Source of the DNA: Candidatus Thalassarchaeaceae archaeon
Lineage (GTDB): Archaea; Thermoplasmatota; Poseidoniia; Poseidoniales; Thalassarchaeaceae
Assembly (NCBI GenBank): GCA_029250565.1
Contig: JAQXFA010000053.1
Span: 1-16,621, forward strand
DNA length: 16,621 bases
Direction of reading: 5' to 3'
Positions 13,873 through 16,621 of this stretch are shown here, one piece after another. Under the pieces are notes generated by a model that did not search any database, had not been told where the DNA came from, and was given only the letters and a program-made list of their open reading frames with translations. Position 1 is the first letter of the stretch; every line of letters begins with the position of its first letter. The position numbers and the translations under genes are program-made.

Positions 13873-15174
13873 TCAAACTTTGTAGATTGTTGCTTCTCTA
13901 TCAGGTCCTACACCAACTGACGAAATTGGAACTCCTAACATCGCCTCAACTTTCTCAACATATTCGCGAGCACCATCAGGAAGAGCAGAGTATCCTTTGC
14001 CATTTTCATTTGCGTCGCGAGCCATTTCTAACCACTCATCCATCTCTATATGAGGGAATCCCGGTACTTTTTCAGTAACGATCTTGACTTTCGCCATATC
14101 TTCTGAACATACGGGCATTTCACTCAAGAATTGCCCATCTAAGTCATATCCTACTACAATTTCTAACTCATCTAGTCCGCCCAAAACGTCAAGTTTTGTC
14201 AAGGTAAGTTGTGTGAAACCATTCAGCCTTTGTGCGTGCCTAAGAACCACTAAATCTAGCCATCCACACCTTCTAGGTCGCCCGGTAGTGGTGCCAAATT
14301 CGTGACCCATCTTCCCCATGTAAGCACCCACATCATCAAACAATTCACCAGGGAATGGTCCGTGACCAACCCTAGTTGTGTAGGCTTTTACCACGCCATA
14401 AACTTCGCCAATGTGGCCGGGATGTATCCCAACGCCGTGGGTTGCATTAGCACGGCTTGTTACTGAAGAAGTGACAAATGGATAGGTGCCATGGTCAATG
14501 TCAAGCAAACATCCCTGGGCCCCTTCAAGTAGAACATTTTCACCTTGACGTAGAGCCAAGTCAAGCATCAATCCAGTAGGTTTGATTGCATTTCCGAATC
14601 TTGCTGCTACCCAATCAAGAGATTCTTTCAGGTCCGAGGCTGAAATTGATCCTGACACCCCATGTGCAGTCAATTGGGATGTCATTCTGCCTGCATTTTC
14701 TTGTAGCCATTCGTCATCCGTGCGGCGATGTTCAATATCGCAGAATCGCACGCCAACTCGCTCAATCTTATCTCGGTATGTAGGCCCAATACCTCTGCCT
14801 GTTGTTCCAATCTTGACATCTGCGCCATCGTAAAGGCGGTGGAATGGTAGGTTGACATGAGCTCTCTCGGATATCCAAAGGCGCTTTCCTTCGGGGGATT
14901 CCCCAGACGATTCCTTCCACTTGTTGAGTTCCTCTTCCAAAACCCAAGGATCGATGACCATACCTGCTCCAAGTACTAATTGACAGTCTGGATTGGTTAG
15001 GCCTGATGGTAGTTGGTGAAGTTTGAGAACTTGGTCACCAAGGACAATAGTATGTCCGGCATTGTTACCTCCTTGGAATCTAGCAACCCAGTTTGATTCC
15101 TGGGCAAGTTGGTCGACCAACTTACCTTTTCCTTCGTCTCCCCATTGAGCACCCAGTACTACTGATGCAGGCAT
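13873..15174 (-). CDS. purA: Adenylosuccinate synthetase
   Basis: PurA joins aspartate to IMP using GTP, giving adenylosuccinate, the first committed step from IMP to AMP, in the cytoplasm. The 433-residue product has the typical start VVLGAQWGDEGKGKLVD with catalytic Asp13 and His41 (NNAGHT). It also has GTTGRGIGPTYRDK for IMP binding, EGAQGCLLDIDHGTYPFVTSS in the middle, and TTTGRPRRCGWLDLVVLRH and LTKLDVL in the C-terminal half. Length is normal for the family. The ATG at 15174 is chosen because it begins the conserved sequence; an upstream in-frame TTG at 15240 would add 22 residues not seen in relatives. No Shine-Dalgarno site precedes 15174. A TATA box at about 15260-15267 would give a leader of about 65 nt. 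The small Cys/His gene follows in the same unit. Confidence 0.96.
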   Translation of the reverse strand: MPASVVLGAQWGDEGKGKLVDQLAQESNWVARFQGGNNAGHTIVLGDQVLKLHQLPSGLTNPDCQLVLGAGMVIDPWVLEEELNKWKESSGESPEGKRLWISERAHVNLPFHRLYDGADVKIGTTGRGIGPTYRDKIERVGVRFCDIEHRRTDDEWLQENAGRMTSQLTAHGVSGSISASDLKESLDWVAARFGNAIKPTGLMLDLALRQGENVLLEGAQGCLLDIDHGTYPFVTSSVTSRANATHGVGIHPGHIGEVYGVVKAYTTRVGHGPFPGELFDDVGAYMGKMGHEFGTTTGRPRRCGWLDLVVLRHAQRLNGFTQLTLTKLDVLGGLDELEIVVGYDLDGQFLSEMPVCSEDMAKVKIVTEKVPGFPHIEMDEWLEMARDANENGKGYSALPDGAREYVEKVEAMLGVPISSVGVGPDREATIYKV

Positions 15175-15257
15175 CGGGGTGAACCGGAGCGCGAGAGCCC
15201 CATGAACTTGCCCACAAAGAATTATGCTAAATGGTCTCAAATAATTATTGAAATCTT

Positions 15258-15269
15258 AGTTTTTATAGT
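15258..15269 (-). promoter_or_regulatory. TATA box for purA
   Basis: On the minus strand ACTATAAAAACT is a good archaeal TATA box. It predicts a transcript start near 15238, about 65 nt before the purA ATG. The predicted start nearly coincides with an in-frame TTG at 15240, so a leaderless TTG-initiated longer PurA cannot be ruled out. Confidence 0.55.
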
Positions 15270-15326
15270 CTGGTTATTATTTGCGATATAGTAGCTAATA
15301 ACGAGGTCAAAATCAAAATTTTGTGG

Positions 15327-15338
15327 TGGGATATCCCA
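15327..15338. promoter_or_regulatory. 12-bp palindrome in the purA-tfb divergent region
   Basis: TGGGATATCCCA is perfectly self-complementary and lies in the roughly 345-base gap between the divergent purA and tfb genes, about 60 bases upstream of the purA TATA box and 140 upstream of that of tfb. It could be a dimeric regulator's operator. Flanking bases (a CAAAATTTTG palindrome just before it) are AT-rich. Function is not shown. Confidence 0.35.
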
Positions 15339-15432
15339 TGGTATTAGCAGTGTTTTCAGGGTAGTTGCATCGTTCAAATAGTGTCAGGTGGTTAACATCG
15401 GTGTTGGGGCCCAAAAATTGTGTTCAGAGCGC

Positions 15433-15455
15433 GTGCGTAAAGTAAATGAACGCAC
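15433..15455. promoter_or_regulatory. Inverted repeat upstream of the tfb TATA box
   Basis: GTGCGT and ACGCAC flank an 11-base AT-rich spacer, ending 15 bases before the tfb TATA box. The two half-sites are one helical turn and a half apart centre to centre, which suits a dimeric regulator contacting the promoter. The length is short enough that chance is possible. Confidence 0.35.
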
Positions 15456-15470
15456 ATTCTATACCACAGG

Positions 15471-15480
15471 TTTATATACT
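15471..15480 (+). promoter_or_regulatory. TATA box for tfb
   Basis: TTTATATACT is a strong archaeal TATA box. Its centre predicts a transcript start near 15501, giving tfb a leader of about 19 nt. A GGGGT stretch (15507-15511) lies 8 nt before the ATG and could pair with 16S rRNA. Confidence 0.7.
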
Positions 15481-15519
15481 GCGAGCAACAACTAACTATG
15501 TAACTCGGGGTTGTAAAGT

Positions 15520-16563
15520 ATGTCAGATAAAACAAAAGCAGAAATTGAACAGAAAAAAGTTAATGAAATTAAGAAGCGGGCATTCTCAAACAGGAATGTT
15601 ATCGGTTCTGCAAAGCGCCCCTCACAGGTAAGAAAAATTGAGGGTCATGAGGGTCCTTGTGAAGAGTGTGGTGCAATTGAATGGGATTTAGATTCTGTTC
15701 GAGGTGAAGTTGTCTGTCAATCCTGTGGGTTAGTAGTTGAGAAAGATGTCATTGACCCAGGGGCAGAATGGGTAAATCACGGTGAAGGCCCAGATAGATC
15801 AAGAGTTGGTGCTCCACCAACTCTTACATTATCTGATAAGGGATTAAACACTAGCATAAGCAGGAGTGACCTAATGGGGTCCCGTGCAAAAATCCATGGT
15901 ATTTCTGGCAAAGCATTGAGAGATTGGCGAAGACGAGCTGTTATTGATGATAGGTCAAAGACCCGAAGTAGCCGGTCTCGAAATCTCGTTAAAGCAATGC
16001 AATTCATTAGAGATAGGTCAGGACTGGGTAAACAGCATCGAGAACAAGCCGCAGCATTCTATCGTAAATCTGCTGAAAAGGGCTTAGTTACAGGCCGAAG
16101 CATCCAAGGAGTTGCTGCAGCATGTGTTTATCTAGCTGCAAGAGAAGCAGGGATTCCTAGAAGAGTTGAGGATATTGCAGAAGCATTTGACATGGAAGAT
16201 GAAATGAAACTCAAAGAGCTGAAGAGAACTATCCGACTTGTTTCACGAGAATTAGGTGCTCACAGAATTACTGGGCCAGAAGAGTATCTTGACAAATTCA
16301 CAAGTGATTTGGGGCTACCACCTCAAGTTCTTGGTGCTGCCAACAGTCTTTGGGACCGTGTTGGAGGCTCATTAGAGTGGCAAGGTAAGAAGCCAAGCGG
16401 AGTCGCAGGGGTAATTATCTACAAGTCAGCACAAATGAGAGGCAATGCAAGAACTCAGGCAGATGTATGTGCAGTTGCAGGTGTTAGTGAGGTTACCCTC
16501 AGAGGACTTCTAAGATTACTTGAGAGAATTCTTGAGCAAATTGGCGAGAGTTCATTCAATTGA
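15520..16563 (+). CDS. tfb: Transcription initiation factor TFB (TFIIB homologue)
   Basis: TFB bridges TBP at the TATA box and RNA polymerase and helps open the promoter. The 347-residue product has an N-terminal zinc ribbon (Cys47, Cys50, Cys66, Cys69 in CEEC and CQSC), then the B-reader region DPGAEWVNHGEGPDRSRVGA at 79-98. Two cyclin-like repeats follow at about 148-240 and 245-340; the first contains VTGRSIQGVAAACVYLAAR, the second WQGKKPSGVAGVIIYKSAQ. This order is diagnostic. The Lys-rich stretch of about 46 residues before the ribbon is longer than in many TFBs. The gene has its own TATA box and is divergent from purA. Archaea often have several TFB paralogues; whether this is the general or a specialised one cannot be told here. 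Confidence 0.96.
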   Translation: MSDKTKAEIEQKKVNEIKKRAFSNRNVIGSAKRPSQVRKIEGHEGPCEECGAIEWDLDSVRGEVVCQSCGLVVEKDVIDPGAEWVNHGEGPDRSRVGAPPTLTLSDKGLNTSISRSDLMGSRAKIHGISGKALRDWRRRAVIDDRSKTRSSRSRNLVKAMQFIRDRSGLGKQHREQAAAFYRKSAEKGLVTGRSIQGVAAACVYLAAREAGIPRRVEDIAEAFDMEDEMKLKELKRTIRLVSRELGAHRITGPEEYLDKFTSDLGLPPQVLGAANSLWDRVGGSLEWQGKKPSGVAGVIIYKSAQMRGNARTQADVCAVAGVSEVTLRGLLRLLERILEQIGESSFN

Positions 16564-16621
16564 TGAAGGGTAGTGGACGTTGGGGTGTGCAGACCTCAGA
16601 TCAACACCTCGCTGTAATCAG
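16563..16621 (+). CDS. Possible start of a gene coupled to tfb (cut by window edge)
   Basis: An ATG overlaps the tfb stop codon (TGATG) and the frame stays open for the 19 codons left in the window, beginning MKGSGRWGVQTSDQHLAVI. The overlap resembles other coupled junctions in this window, but 19 open codons prove little. No family can be named. Confidence 0.3.
   Translation, partial: MKGSGRWGVQTSDQHLAVI

Noticed and set aside
15446..15631. 61-codon plus-strand frame overlapping the tfb start
   Set aside because: It runs through the tfb TATA box and is in another frame from the TFB N-terminus, with no ribosome-binding site of its own.
1..16621. tRNA, rRNA, CRISPR arrays, insertion sequences or toxin-antitoxin pairs
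   Set aside because: No cloverleaf-like segment, regularly spaced repeat, transposase motif or terminal inverted repeat was seen on reading; a tRNA scan would be needed for formal exclusion.

Overview
The window is archaeal chromosome. It carries a TFB transcription initiation factor, ribosomal protein L40e, a UPF0147 protein, an archaeal prepilin/preflagellin peptidase, an archaeal type IV pilin, and TATA boxes about 26 nt upstream of start codons. Bacterial-type MutS and MutL beside these genes, a KaiC/RAD55-rich gene set and modest GC suggest a planktonic euryarchaeon such as Marine Group II (Poseidoniales) or a relative. That placement is inference; no rRNA gene is present to fix it.

Layout. 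1-377 (+) is the tail of an EamA/DMT transporter. 474-5325 (+) is a tight mismatch-repair unit: mutS, mutL (with the metal-dependent endonuclease motif) and a 61-codon two-helix membrane protein. 5328-11579 (-) is a long run on the opposite strand. In transcription order it encodes a prepilin peptidase, a pilin-like protein fused to a lamin-tail domain, a KaiC-like ATPase, a RecA-fold protein without a P-loop, a RAD55-like protein with a damaged P-loop, a short archaeal pilin, and EPSP synthase (aroA). A hairpin at 9402-9417 may split this run in two. From 11659 come UPF0147 (+), an unrecognised propeller-like protein (+), an MBL-fold hydrolase (-) and rpl40e (+). Then follow a small Cys/His protein (-) and purA (-), which form one unit. 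Divergent from purA is tfb (+), with a possible coupled downstream gene cut by the window end.

How the genes work together. MutS and MutL form a methylation-independent mismatch-repair pair in which MutL probably supplies the nick. The peptidase, the two prepilin-like proteins and the three linked RecA/KaiC-fold proteins look like one surface-structure module with a regulatory or assembly-coupling nucleotide-binding complex. The secretion ATPase and membrane platform (ArlI/ArlJ type) are not in the window. This module is the best candidate for an undescribed system. aroA and purA are housekeeping biosynthesis genes.

Gene-start logic is consistent. Several promoter-proximal genes lie about 26 nt from a TATA box and look leaderless. 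Downstream genes in units mostly have purine-rich Shine-Dalgarno sites 4-7 nt before the ATG, and these were used to choose starts. One near-symmetric TATA box (13305-13315) lies about 26 nt from both the MBL and the rpl40e start codons, so a single element may drive both. I saw no tRNA, rRNA, CRISPR array or insertion sequence.
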